NCBI RefSeq assembly: GCF_018860545.1 | Contig: NZ_JAHKPN010000042.1 | Coordinates: forward strand, 1-64,000 | Source: Winogradskyella psychrotolerans | GTDB lineage: Bacteria > Bacteroidota > Bacteroidia > Flavobacteriales > Flavobacteriaceae | Reading direction: 5' to 3' | DNA length: 64,000 bases | Part shown: positions 42,200 to 50,786 of the stretch, one piece after another | How the letters are laid out: every line of letters begins with the position of its first letter | Position numbering within the stretch: position 1 is the first letter of the stretch | Program-made: the position numbers and the translations under genes | Notes under the pieces: generated by a model | Seen by the model: only the letters and a program-made list of their open reading frames with translations | What the model was told of the DNA's origin: nothing | Databases searched by the model: none

Positions 42200-42637
42200 A
42201 TGAAAACAGTCAACACATTAATACCAATTGCCCGAGTAGCCATGTTAATTCTCTTTTTGCTTCCTGCACAAAGTTGGGCTCAAGAAAAGCGAATAAAGAA
42301 ACCGAAACGAAAATCGAAAATTACAAGCGTGGATAATTTTGTGAATCATTCTTTTGAATTGTATCATAAAGTGTTTGTTTACGATAGTTTAATTAAGGCC
42401 GAAGTAGAGGTTCCGGTAGAAATTGAAGATGAATTAATGGAACGCGCAGAACGGGATGCAGATAGTCTTTGGCAAGAGGTGCCAGATATTGCAGAAGATA
42501 TTAGTGACGCCCCCTTTATGAGGCAAGCAAAAGCGACGTTTAATTTAAATAGAACAAAGAATGCGCTGAAGTTTTGCATGACCGCTATAAAGACATATTT
42601 CATTGGAACTAATGAGGAAGATGAAGAAGATAATTAA
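42200..42637 (+). CDS. Secreted small helical protein of unknown function
   Basis: A 145-residue protein with a signal peptide (about 1-27, ending WAQ) followed by a strongly basic stretch (EKRIKKPKRKSKIT) and an acidic helical part (VEVPVEIEDELMERAERDADSLW), ending EEDEEDN. No family recognised. Its end overlaps the extended frame of the next gene, but the likely start of that gene (42660) is 22 nt downstream. Middle member of a three-gene cluster. Confidence 0.75.
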   Translation: MKTVNTLIPIARVAMLILFLLPAQSWAQEKRIKKPKRKSKITSVDNFVNHSFELYHKVFVYDSLIKAEVEVPVEIEDELMERAERDADSLWQEVPDIAEDISDAPFMRQAKATFNLNRTKNALKFCMTAIKTYFIGTNEEDEEDN

Positions 42638-42659
42638 ACTTATATACAAAGCAGTTCTT

Positions 42660-43544
42660 ATGAAACGAAGCATACTATATGTTGTTGCTATGTTTGGCTT
42701 TTGTACCATTAGTGCGCAATCGTATAAAAGCGGTTATAGAACAGATGTCTGTGCGTGTTTAGAGGACCAAAGCCTAAAGCGGTCACTTACAGTAAATACG
42801 TTAAATGGATGTTTACGGAAAATACTTCCTAAGTATGCCGACCTAATTGATGCGCAAATTGATGAACCCGATGTTCAAAAAAAATATTATAAAGGTCAAG
42901 TAGCTCGCAAGGATTTAATGGTAGCCATGTCGCATGAATTAGTTTATACTTGCGATGTGTATTTTCAGCATATCGATGATCGTAGAACAAGTAAAAAACT
43001 AATTGCACGAGAAAAGGCCAAAGCAAGTGAATTGGAAAGGTACAATCAAATGGTGGCTTTACAACCAAAGGCGATATCTTATTATATGAGGGCGCAGTTG
43101 CAGTTTAATTTAGGACATATTAAGGAAGCTGAAGCAGATTTGAATAAAAGTTTAGAGGTTAATCCTTATAAAGAAAGCGTAAAGCACACCAGATATGAGC
43201 GGTTATTGTTAGCTTGGGTGTATGAAGAGCAAGAAAAGTATAGTGCAGCAGTCGCAGTGTATGACAAAATATACATGGGAGATTTGGATTCAGAAGTGGC
43301 GATATTGCGAGCGCTAGCCAATAGAAAAGCAGGAGGTACTCTTACCAGTAATCCATTAGTGAAACAAGTAGAATCCGTAAGCAATACTAGCACAACAACA
43401 CAACGAGAAACAACAAAAACGGATCAAAGCACAACAGTTATTGAAAAAAAGGCGAGTACGAATACAGCTAAAAATAGTACACTTAAAACTGAGAAGAAAA
43501 AAGATACGGCGTCGCTTCGTAAGTTGTTGAAAATAGGAGGTTAA
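42660..43544 (+). CDS. Secreted tetratricopeptide-repeat protein of unknown function
   Basis: The frame is open from 42603, but ATG at 42660 (MKRSILYVVAMFGFCTISAQS) begins with a clear signal peptide and is the likely start, giving 294 residues. The mature protein has cysteines in DVCACLEDQS and GCLRK near its N-terminus, then a TPR motif (SYYMRAQLQFNLGHIKEAEADLNKSLEVNP, about 165-195) and a Thr/Ser/Lys-rich tail. The N-terminal CACL segment recalls small envelope proteins of unknown role. Last gene of the cluster; a terminator follows. Confidence 0.8.
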   Translation: MKRSILYVVAMFGFCTISAQSYKSGYRTDVCACLEDQSLKRSLTVNTLNGCLRKILPKYADLIDAQIDEPDVQKKYYKGQVARKDLMVAMSHELVYTCDVYFQHIDDRRTSKKLIAREKAKASELERYNQMVALQPKAISYYMRAQLQFNLGHIKEAEADLNKSLEVNPYKESVKHTRYERLLLAWVYEEQEKYSAAVAVYDKIYMGDLDSEVAILRALANRKAGGTLTSNPLVKQVESVSNTSTTTQRETTKTDQSTTVIEKKASTNTAKNSTLKTEKKKDTASLRKLLKIGG

Positions 43545-43615
43545 CTTATTTTAGTTCGGTGTTTAAAAAGCAATATTTTTAATCATATAACACTAGAAAA
43601 TGTCTTAAGTTTTCA

Positions 43616-43644
43616 AAAACCATCTCTAATCGAGGTGGTTTTTT
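43616..43644 (+). terminator. Intrinsic terminator after the secreted TPR gene
   Basis: Stem AAAACCATCTC with GAGGTGGTTTT (one G-U pair), 5-nt loop, followed by more T. It separates the three-gene secreted cluster from the DUF2147 gene. Confidence 0.88.
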
Positions 43645-43657
43645 AAATTAAACCCAT

Positions 43658-43665
43658 TACATTTG
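43658..43665 (+). promoter_or_regulatory. -7 box of the DUF2147-priA promoter
   Basis: TACATTTG, a full match to the Bacteroidota -7 element, 27 nt before the likely start ATG (43693). It overlaps a TTG that opens the longer frame at 43663, which argues against that TTG as the start. No clear -33 TTG. Confidence 0.5.
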
Positions 43666-43692
43666 AGAAATAAATCTCTAAAAAAACAAACA

Positions 43693-44118
43693 ATGATTAA
43701 AAACACTTTAGCATTTTTTATTTTGTTCACGGTGTTTTTTAATTTGCCAGCTCAGAGTATTTTAGGGAAGTGGAAAACTATAGATGATAATACAGGTGAT
43801 GCGAAATCTATAGTTGAAATTTATGAAGAGGATGGTAAAATATATGGTAAAATCATTGCTGTCACTAATCCAGAAGTAGAATCTAGAACTTGTAATGATT
43901 GTAGTGGTGCTCACAAAGATCAACCCATTGTTGGTTTAGTCTTTATAGAAGGGTTAACAAAAAACGGAAAGGTTTATGACGGAGGCACCATACTCAATCC
44001 TGAAAATGGGACCACGTATAGATGCCGTCTTAAGCTTGAAGACGATCCTGACACCCTTCAGGTAAGAGGTTATCTGGCCTTTTTCTATAGGACGCAATAT
44101 TGGAAACGTGTAAAATAA
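43693..44118 (+). CDS. DUF2147 domain-containing secreted protein
   Basis: A 141-residue exported protein from ATG 43693 (MIKNTLAFFILFTVFFNLPAQS signal; a TTG 30 nt upstream is part of a promoter box). The mature part is the DUF2147 beta-barrel: SILGKWKTIDDNTGDAKSIVEIYEEDGKIYGKI, then GGTILNPENGTTYRCRLKLEDDPDTLQVRGYLAFFYRTQYWKRV. A CNDC pair is present in RTCNDCSG. The stop shares one base with the priA start (TAATG), so they are coupled. Confidence 0.92.
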   Translation: MIKNTLAFFILFTVFFNLPAQSILGKWKTIDDNTGDAKSIVEIYEEDGKIYGKIIAVTNPEVESRTCNDCSGAHKDQPIVGLVFIEGLTKNGKVYDGGTILNPENGTTYRCRLKLEDDPDTLQVRGYLAFFYRTQYWKRVK

Positions 44119-46571
44119 TGTTACATTTTATAGACGTCATATTACCAATTCCGCTCCAAAAAGCGTTTACATATCATATTACTGAAGCTGAATCTCAATT
44201 CTTATCACCAGGAATGCGTGTTGCTGTACCTTTTGGTAAAAGTAAAGTGTATACGGCTTTAGTCTATAGCATTCATCAAAATCCTCCAACAGCCTACGAT
44301 GCTAAAACCATTCATCAGATTTTAGATGACGCTCCTGTGATTACGGAAAGTCAATTGAAACATTGGGGATGGATTGCGGACTATTATATGTGTAGTCTAG
44401 GTGAAGTGATGCGTGCCGCTATGCCAAATGCATTTTTATTGGAAAGTGAAACAGTCATCTCTAAAAATGAAAACGTTGCTATTCAAGAATCTGAATTAAA
44501 TGACGAGGAATTCTTAATCTATGAAGCATTACAGCACCAGTCATCATTAAAAATAAATGACGTTGTATCAATTTTAGATAAAAAACGCGTACTACCTATT
44601 ATCAATGATTTGGTAAAGAAAGGAGTTATCAATTTACAAGAAGAACTTTACGAAAAATATACACCAAAATTGGTGCGTTATGTAAAGTTGCATCACAATC
44701 ATAAGTCGCAAGAAAAATTACAAGAGTTATTAAATGAATTAAGTAGAGCACCTAAGCAGCGTGAAGTCGTTCTAACGCTTTTTACAATGGAAGCATCACT
44801 TAAACAGCCTATTAAGGTTTCAGATCTATCAGAACGAAGTAGTTCTTCAACAAGTATCATTAAAACATTAATTGATAAACAAATATTAGAAGAGTATCAC
44901 ATTCAAGTCGACCGTATTCAATTTGATGGTGAGGGAGATGCCGATGCGAAACGCTTAAGTGAAGCGCAACAACAAGCTTACGATGAAGTTGAAGATATAT
45001 TCAAAGAAAAATCAGTAGCCTTATTACACGGAGTGACGTCTTCAGGTAAAACTGAGATTTATGTGCAGCTCATTCAAAAACAATTAGACGAAGGGAAACA
45101 AGTCTTGTATTTACTACCAGAGATTGCGTTAACCACGCAATTGGTTAACCGACTTCAAGATTATTTTGGAGATAAGGTGGCTGTTTTTCATTCCAGATAT
45201 TCAGGAAATGAACGAGTAGAAGTGTGGAGAAACATGCTCACCAATTCTGAAAAAGCGCAAGTGGTTATTGGAGCACGATCATCATTATTATTACCATTTC
45301 ATAATTTGGGATTAATCATTGTAGATGAAGAACATGAATCATCCTACAAACAATTCGATCCAGCTCCACGCTACCATGCAAGAGATGCTGCAATTGTACT
45401 AGCAAATCTCTTCAAAGCTAAAACCCTTTTGGGATCAGCAACACCAAGTTTAGAATCTTACTTTAATGCGAGCCAAGGAAAATACGGTTTGGTAGAATTA
45501 AACACGCGCTATAATAATGTGCTAATGCCAGATATTGAACTTGTAGATTTAGCAGATAAGTATAAACGGAAACGCATGAAAGGTCATTTTAGTGACCGAT
45601 TAATTGAAGAAATGACAGAAACTTTAGAGGAAGGGTTTCAGATAATATTGTTTCAAAATAGAAGAGGATTTTCGCCAATTATAGAATGTACGACGTGCGG
45701 AACATCACCACAATGTCCTAATTGCGATGTAAGTTTAACCTATCATCAATACAGAGATCAGTTGCGTTGTCATTATTGTGGGTACAATTCTGCGATGCAA
45801 AAAAGTTGTCAAGGTTGTGGAAATGCAACGTTAGATACTAAAGGTTTTGGAACAGAGCAAATAGAAGAAGAAGTAAAAGTGTTATTTCCTGAAAAGAAAG
45901 TAGCGCGTATGGATTTAGATACCACGCGAGGAAAATATGGTTTTGAGAAAATTATAAATAGCTTTGAACAGCGTGAAGTCGATATTTTAGTCGGCACACA
46001 AATGCTAACTAAAGGTCTCGATTTTAGATATGTAAAGTTAGTTGGTATTATGAATGCAGATAACTTGCTCAATTTTCCCGATTTTAGAGCGCATGAGCGT
46101 AGTTATCAGTTAATGGCTCAGGTATCAGGTAGAGCAGGACGTACCGATTTGAGGGGGAAAGTATTAATACAGACTTACAATCCACATCATAACATTTTAC
46201 AACAAGTATCTACAAATGCTTATAAGGAAATGTACGCTGAGCAGATGAATGAGCGGTACAATTATAAATACCCACCAATTTACAGATTGATCAAAATTAC
46301 ATTTAAGCATAAAGATTATAATCGTGTGGATATGGCAGCAGATTGGTACGCTAAATCTTTAAAACAATTATTTAAACATAATGTTTTGGGTCCAGAATTT
46401 CCACCTGTATCAAGAATTCGGAATTTGTATCACAAAAATATCTTAGTTAAAATTCCACACAAGCAATCTTTAGTAAAAACTAAAGAAGCGATAAAGAAAA
46501 TTGATAATAGTTTTAATGCCGTAAAAGATTTTAGACCGGTTCGTGTGGTGATTAATGTAGATAATTACTAA
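44118..46571 (+). CDS. priA: Primosomal protein N' (replication restart helicase)
   Basis: Restarts stalled replication forks by loading the replisome. From ATG 44118 (MLHFIDVILPIPL) it has 817 residues; the frame extends 6 codons upstream but the overlap with DUF2147 suits the internal ATG. It shows an N-terminal DNA-binding domain (1-105), a winged-helix part, Walker A GVTSSGKTE (305-313), DEEH (403-406), GSATPS, and the zinc module with eight cysteines in four CxxC-type pairs (about 525-575). Helicase motif V and VI follow (VGTQMLTKGLDF, QVSGRAGR). Length is normal. Confidence 0.97.
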   Translation: MLHFIDVILPIPLQKAFTYHITEAESQFLSPGMRVAVPFGKSKVYTALVYSIHQNPPTAYDAKTIHQILDDAPVITESQLKHWGWIADYYMCSLGEVMRAAMPNAFLLESETVISKNENVAIQESELNDEEFLIYEALQHQSSLKINDVVSILDKKRVLPIINDLVKKGVINLQEELYEKYTPKLVRYVKLHHNHKSQEKLQELLNELSRAPKQREVVLTLFTMEASLKQPIKVSDLSERSSSSTSIIKTLIDKQILEEYHIQVDRIQFDGEGDADAKRLSEAQQQAYDEVEDIFKEKSVALLHGVTSSGKTEIYVQLIQKQLDEGKQVLYLLPEIALTTQLVNRLQDYFGDKVAVFHSRYSGNERVEVWRNMLTNSEKAQVVIGARSSLLLPFHNLGLIIVDEEHESSYKQFDPAPRYHARDAAIVLANLFKAKTLLGSATPSLESYFNASQGKYGLVELNTRYNNVLMPDIELVDLADKYKRKRMKGHFSDRLIEEMTETLEEGFQIILFQNRRGFSPIIECTTCGTSPQCPNCDVSLTYHQYRDQLRCHYCGYNSAMQKSCQGCGNATLDTKGFGTEQIEEEVKVLFPEKKVARMDLDTTRGKYGFEKIINSFEQREVDILVGTQMLTKGLDFRYVKLVGIMNADNLLNFPDFRAHERSYQLMAQVSGRAGRTDLRGKVLIQTYNPHHNILQQVSTNAYKEMYAEQMNERYNYKYPPIYRLIKITFKHKDYNRVDMAADWYAKSLKQLFKHNVLGPEFPPVSRIRNLYHKNILVKIPHKQSLVKTKEAIKKIDNSFNAVKDFRPVRVVINVDNY

Positions 46572-46668
46572 GACCGAGCAGGTTTTTAAATAAAACGAAT
46601 CACACTAAATTAATTTTAGGGAGCTTGACTAGTATTGTCCCTTTGAGCAGACTTTAGGGTGTGAAATC

Positions 46669-46700
46669 AAAAAATCCTAAGCTTATGCTCAGGATTTTTT
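46669..46700. terminator. Bidirectional intrinsic terminator between priA and the orphan LytTR gene
   Basis: AAAAAATCCT pairs with AGGATTTTTT, with an inner stem AGC/GCT and loop TTAT. It sits between convergent genes and has both an A-run and a T-run. Confidence 0.88.
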
Positions 46701-46741
46701 AAAATTATAATGTAATGCTTTTAATGTAAATGTATTTGGGG

Positions 46742-47437
46742 TTACATATTATTTAAAGCATCTACTAATTGGGTCTTTTTATTTCGACTCAAAGGAATCT
46801 CATAAGCGCCAACTTCAACATTTTTACTGTTAAATCTGTCAATTTTATCGAGATTCACAATATAAGATTTGTGAATTCTTAAGAATTTACCTTCGGGCAA
46901 TTCACTTTCAAACGCTTTCATTGTAGATAATACAACTAAGCTGTTTTCTTCTGTTACTACTTTAACATAGTCTCCAAGGGCTTCAATCCATTTAATATCC
47001 TTAATGTAAACTTTACGTTTTTTAAGATTACTTTTTACGAATATATGCTCACCATCAGTTTCGTTAAAATCTAGTTTTAATTTATGCTGCTCTATCGCTT
47101 TTTCTACAGCAGTATTAAAACGTTCTTTAGTAATCGGTTTCTGAAGGTAATCGGTGGCATCGTAATTAAATGCTTTAAAAGCATACTCGGTTTTGCCGGT
47201 AACAAAAATAATTTGGGGTTTGTTGTTGAGCACATCTAGCAACTCAAAACCGTTTAATACAGGCATCTCTATATCTAAGAAGATAAGATCTACTTTATGT
47301 GTATTAAGACCGTTTTTCGTTTCTAACGCACTGCTGTACTCCGCAATAAGGTTAAGTGAGGAATGATTCTCAATTAACTTTACTATAGAGAGGCGTTGAA
47401 TCGCAGAATCATCAACAACTACACAGTTTAAAGTCAT
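46742..47437 (-). CDS. LytTR response regulator (orphan)
   Basis: A 231-residue response regulator with receiver (Asp55 in IFLDIEMPVLNGFELL, Lys about 105 in YLQKPITKE) and LytTR domain (about 130-231, with KWIEALGDYVKVVTEENSLVVLSTMKAFESELP and FLRIHKSYIVNLDKI). Unlike the one at 38885-39619, no histidine kinase gene is adjacent; its neighbours are priA and rpsF, so the partner kinase is encoded elsewhere. It is divergent from the rpsF operon with a 200-bp gap. Confidence 0.95.
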   Translation of the reverse strand: MTLNCVVVDDSAIQRLSIVKLIENHSSLNLIAEYSSALETKNGLNTHKVDLIFLDIEMPVLNGFELLDVLNNKPQIIFVTGKTEYAFKAFNYDATDYLQKPITKERFNTAVEKAIEQHKLKLDFNETDGEHIFVKSNLKKRKVYIKDIKWIEALGDYVKVVTEENSLVVLSTMKAFESELPEGKFLRIHKSYIVNLDKIDRFNSKNVEVGAYEIPLSRNKKTQLVDALNNM

Positions 47438-47573
47438 AACATTATTAATTTTAGGTTAAGATATCGACAATAGTACGATAAATTCGGTTAAAAAACAAAT
47501 AATACCGACAAACCGTAAAAATTAACATTAATTTTTAACGATAAAATCTATTTGATTTTTACTCGATAAAACG

Positions 47574-47604
47574 TTGTCAAATATAGAAATAATATGTATT
47601 TTTG
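47574..47604 (+). promoter_or_regulatory. Promoter of the rpsF-rpsR-rplI operon
   Basis: TTG (47574-47576) and TATTTTTG (47597-47604) with a 20-nt spacer, a full match to the Bacteroidota promoter consensus, ending 34 nt before the rpsF ATG. Confidence 0.75.
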
Positions 47605-47638
47605 CAGCCGTTTTAACAATAAACAAAAATTATTTATT

Positions 47639-47989
47639 ATGAATCATTATGAAACTGTTTTCATCTTAAATCCCGTTTTATCTGAAGATCAGATAAAGGA
47701 GACAGTAAAGAAATATGAGGATTTCCTCGTTTCTAAAGGAGCTAAGATGGTATCAAAAGAAGATTGGGGACTAAAAAAATTAGCATATCCAATCCAAAAC
47801 AAAAAAAGTGGTTTTTACCATTTATTTGAGTACACTGTTGCTGGTGAAGCAATTGAGCCTTTAGAGGTAGAATTTAGACGTGATGAGCGTTTTATGCGTT
47901 ACTTAACTGTGAAATTAGACAAGCATGCTATTTCATGGGCTGAGAGAAGAAGAGAAAAAATGAAAGTTAAAGCAAAAGCAAAAGCGTAA
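47639..47989 (+). CDS. rpsF: 30S ribosomal protein S6
   Basis: From ATG 47639 ([19 protein letters not shown]) it has 116 residues; the longer frame from 47594 runs through the promoter and is not used. The pattern [30 protein letters not shown] and [21 protein letters not shown] is diagnostic. It heads the operon rpsF-rpsR-rplI and is followed after 2 nt by rpsR. S6 pairs with S18 in the 30S platform. Confidence 0.98.
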   Translation: MNHYETVFILNPVLSEDQIKETVKKYEDFLVSKGAKMVSKEDWGLKKLAYPIQNKKSGFYHLFEYTVAGEAIEPLEVEFRRDERFMRYLTVKLDKHAISWAERRREKMKVKAKAKA

Positions 47990-47991
47990 TT

Positions 47992-48288
47992 ATGTCATCA
48001 ATAGAACAACAAGCAAAAGGAAAAAAAGACGGTGAGATTAGATATCTTACTCCTCTTAATATAGAGACTTCTAAAAACAAGAAGTACTGTCGTTTCAAAA
48101 AATCTGGAATCAAGTATGTAGATTATAAAGATGCAGACTGGTTATTAGGTTTTGTAAACGAACAAGGTAAATTACTTCCAAGACGTTTAACAGGAACATC
48201 TTTAAAGTATCAAAGAAAAGTATCTGTGGCTGTAAAAAGAGCTAGACATTTAGCACTTATGCCATATGTTGCTGATTTATTAAAATAA
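47992..48288 (+). CDS. rpsR: 30S ribosomal protein S18
   Basis: A 98-residue protein with the S18 core [76 protein letters not shown]. The S18 signature, with a single cysteine in the KKYCRF segment, is clear. It sits 2 nt after rpsF and 12 nt before rplI, so the three are one operon. Confidence 0.98.
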   Translation: MSSIEQQAKGKKDGEIRYLTPLNIETSKNKKYCRFKKSGIKYVDYKDADWLLGFVNEQGKLLPRRLTGTSLKYQRKVSVAVKRARHLALMPYVADLLK

Positions 48289-48300
48289 AATATCATAACA

Positions 48301-48762
48301 ATGGAACTTATATTAAAACAAGACGTTGATAATTTAGGATTTAAAGACGATATTGTATCTGTTAAGAACGGTTATGGTAGAAACTTTTTAATTCCTCAAG
48401 GACAAGCTATTATGGCTACTTCTTCTGCTAAAAAAGTATTAGCGGAAACTTTAAAGCAAAGAGCTTACAAAGAGAAAACTATTATTGCTGATGCTGAAAA
48501 AACTGCTGAAGCTTTAAGAGGTTTAGATATTAAAATTACAGCTAAAGCTGGAACTGGTGCTACTGCTGGAGATAAATTATTTGGTTCTATTACCACTATC
48601 GATTTAGCTGCTGCATTAAAAAATGCTGGTCACGATGTTGATAAGAAATTTATTTCTATTAATGGTGGTAACATTAAGCGTTTAGGTCAGTACGAAGCTG
48701 CAATTAGATTACACAGATCAGTAACAGTTGATTTAACTTTCGATGTTATTGCTGATGCTTAA
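48301..48762 (+). CDS. rplI: 50S ribosomal protein L9
   Basis: A 153-residue protein with the N-terminal rRNA-binding domain MELILKQDVDNLGFKDDIVSVKNGYGRNFLIPQGQA, a central helix (about 41-75, KKVLAETLKQRAYKEKTIIADAEKTAEAL) and the C-terminal domain AGTGATAGDKLFGSITTIDLAAAL. This is the standard architecture. It is the last gene of the rpsF operon and is followed by a strong terminator. Confidence 0.98.
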   Translation: MELILKQDVDNLGFKDDIVSVKNGYGRNFLIPQGQAIMATSSAKKVLAETLKQRAYKEKTIIADAEKTAEALRGLDIKITAKAGTGATAGDKLFGSITTIDLAAALKNAGHDVDKKFISINGGNIKRLGQYEAAIRLHRSVTVDLTFDVIADA

Positions 48763-48783
48763 TCTTAATTAAGATAACTTTTT

Positions 48784-48815
48784 AAAAACCGTTTAGTTTA
48801 CTAAGCGGTTTTTTT
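48784..48815 (+). terminator. Intrinsic terminator of the rpsF operon
   Basis: A 13-bp stem (48784-48796 with 48801-48813, one G-U pair, core ACCGTTTAG/CTAAGCGGT) with a 4-nt loop and a trailing T-run, about 20 nt after the rplI stop. Confidence 0.9.
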
Positions 48816-48880
48816 GTAATGTTTTTTACCAGATTTATCAAGTTTTTAAAACTTAGATGATCTTAACCGTGGTCATATTT

Positions 48881-49756
48881 ATGAAATATTTTTTATCTAT
48901 TCTCGTATGTTGTGCTTTTATAAGTTGTAAGCAGGCTAAAGAACCAGCAAAAACCTCAGAAGTTGAAGCTTCTGAACTTATTACGCTATTTAAAGCCTCA
49001 AATTCAGGATACCCTAACATCAGCGTGCATCGTGGTGGTAAGGGATTAGTTAATTATCCCGAAAATGCTTTAGAAACCCTAAAATACGTCAACGATAGTA
49101 TTGTAGCTGTGTATGAAATTGATGTCGCACAAACCAGGGACGGACAACTAGTATTATTACACGATAGCTCCATAGATAGAACCACAACAGGGAGTGGTAA
49201 AGTCGCAGATCTAACCTATAATGAATTAAAACAATTCAATTTAAAGGATGATCATGGTAACGAAACTACTTTTAAAATTCCATTGTTTTCTGATGTGTTA
49301 GACTGGAGTGTAAAGCATAATGTAATTCTTACCATAGATATTAAGAAAACGGTGAGTCAAGAAACCGTTATTAATGCTATTAGAGCTGCTAAAGCAGAAG
49401 ACGTTAGTATTATTATCACTTATAATGTTGAACAAGCTATGGAGGCTTATAAATTAGCTCCAGAATTGTTATTGTCTGTTTCAGCTAGAAATAACGATGA
49501 ATTTGAGCGTTTGCTGGCTGCTGGAATTCCAACAAATAGCATGTTAGCCTTTACAGGAACACGTTTGTCAGAAGCTTCGCTTTTTAAAAGATTACACGAT
49601 AATAATATTGTTTGTGTTCTTGGGACTCTTGGTAACTTAGATAAAAGTGCCAAAGCTAAAGGAGATGTATTATACCGTCAATGGAAGGAAAACGGTGCCG
49701 ATATCATAGCTACTGATAGACCCTTTGAAGCTTTTAAAGCTATAAATAAATTGTAA
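48881..49756 (+). CDS. Glycerophosphodiester phosphodiesterase lipoprotein
   Basis: From ATG 48881 (MKYFLSILVCCAFISC) it is a 291-residue lipoprotein (lipobox AFISC, Cys16). The frame extends 8 codons upstream to 48857, but the later ATG gives a normal signal. GDPD motifs are present: VHRGGKGLVNYPENALET (HRG and EN), YEIDVAQTRDGQLVLLHDSSIDRTTTG, and the C-terminal DIIATDRPFEAFKAI. It releases glycerol-3-phosphate or related alcohols from glycerophosphodiesters in the periplasm. Single gene. Confidence 0.94.
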   Translation: MKYFLSILVCCAFISCKQAKEPAKTSEVEASELITLFKASNSGYPNISVHRGGKGLVNYPENALETLKYVNDSIVAVYEIDVAQTRDGQLVLLHDSSIDRTTTGSGKVADLTYNELKQFNLKDDHGNETTFKIPLFSDVLDWSVKHNVILTIDIKKTVSQETVINAIRAAKAEDVSIIITYNVEQAMEAYKLAPELLLSVSARNNDEFERLLAAGIPTNSMLAFTGTRLSEASLFKRLHDNNIVCVLGTLGNLDKSAKAKGDVLYRQWKENGADIIATDRPFEAFKAINKL

Positions 49757-49783
49757 GAAGATATTTGAATAAATTTAGTATAC

Positions 49784-50257
49784 ATGAAATATACAAGATT
49801 AACAAAAGAACAATTTGAAGAATTACACCAAGAATTCATCAATTTTTTAGCCACACAATCTATTACAGGTGATGAGTGGGAAGACATTAAAAAGAACAAA
49901 CCAGAAGCTGCTGAGCAAGAATTGGATGTCTTTAGTGATTTAGTGTGGTTCGGAGTTTTAAGTAAAGTAAAATACTTAGAACATATTTCTCCAAACCAAA
50001 TTCATCTTTTTGAATGTAATGAAAAGAGTATGCGTTTAATTGCTATTAAAATAGATGTTCAAGAAGTCGATTTTACAACCAAAGAAGGCTTTGAATGGTT
50101 AAGAAATAATTTGTTATCTGATGCTATTGAATTTTTTAATGCGAAAAAAGAGTATTCAGATGATAAACATTTAGATATATTTAAAATGATTCAGTCTGGT
50201 GCGAATATAACCAAAGGTGAATTGTTTAAATATTTTGCAGATTTGGTGAAAGGGTAA
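49784..50257 (+). CDS. Conserved hypothetical protein, DUF6495-like
   Basis: A 157-residue soluble protein with no signal peptide. It is helical, with KYTRLTKEQFEELHQEFINFLATQSITGDEWEDIKKNKPEAAEQELDVFSDLVWFGVLSKVKYLEHI as the conserved half. I recall this as DUF6495, common in Bacteroidota; the role is unknown. It follows the GDPD gene in the same direction after 27 nt, and may be co-transcribed. Confidence 0.82.
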   Translation: MKYTRLTKEQFEELHQEFINFLATQSITGDEWEDIKKNKPEAAEQELDVFSDLVWFGVLSKVKYLEHISPNQIHLFECNEKSMRLIAIKIDVQEVDFTTKEGFEWLRNNLLSDAIEFFNAKKEYSDDKHLDIFKMIQSGANITKGELFKYFADLVKG

Positions 50258-50405
50258 AATATTAGAAAGGAAGATGTAAGAATTAAAACGTCTTCTTTTC
50301 ATCACTTTGGGTGATTTCTGAGGTTCTAAAGAATTTTATATTAAAGCGTTAAATAAAAATCGACGAGAATTTAGAGGAGGTAATCAAAAATTGAAACGTA
50401 TAAAA

Positions 50406-50762
50406 ATGTTCAAATCTAATCTTATTCTCAATTATTTTTATTTCGCTTATTTTTTATTTTTCCCATTCTTTCTCGATCCTGTACATAAAATAGAATTCTT
50501 TTTTTGTGCTCTATTTGGTTTATTTTTAAAACTATTTGTCATAAAAGCATTTTGTTCCAATGGTTTATGTGGCTTTATTGTTTTAAAGAAGAGAACAGAA
50601 ATTATAATAGTTATTAGTGCGGTCTGCGTTATACTTTTTTATATAAAAATGCACGACTATTTGATGAATACATTTGGCGCTTTAAATAGCGTTCTATACA
50701 GTATCATCTTATTGGTTGGGTATTTTATTGGGTTTAATAAGAAGTTATCTCAAAACTCTTAA
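50406..50762 (+). CDS. Small four-helix membrane protein of unknown function
   Basis: From ATG 50406 (MFKSNLILNYFYFAYFLFF) it is a 118-residue protein with four hydrophobic helices. A TTG at 50391 would add five residues but is less likely. It contains cysteines in FCALFG and AFCSNGLCGF. Upstream 50258-50405 contains no clear promoter. It ends 24 bp from the stop of the convergent ABC permease gene. No family recognised. Confidence 0.65.
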   Translation: MFKSNLILNYFYFAYFLFFPFFLDPVHKIEFFFCALFGLFLKLFVIKAFCSNGLCGFIVLKKRTEIIIVISAVCVILFYIKMHDYLMNTFGALNSVLYSIILLVGYFIGFNKKLSQNS

Positions 50763-50786
50763 TAATCTTCTTTTCGGAGCACTACG

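Noticed and set aside
43663-43692. TTG start giving a longer DUF2147 protein
   Set aside because: The TTG is part of a TACATTTG promoter box, and the ATG at 43693 begins a proper signal peptide.
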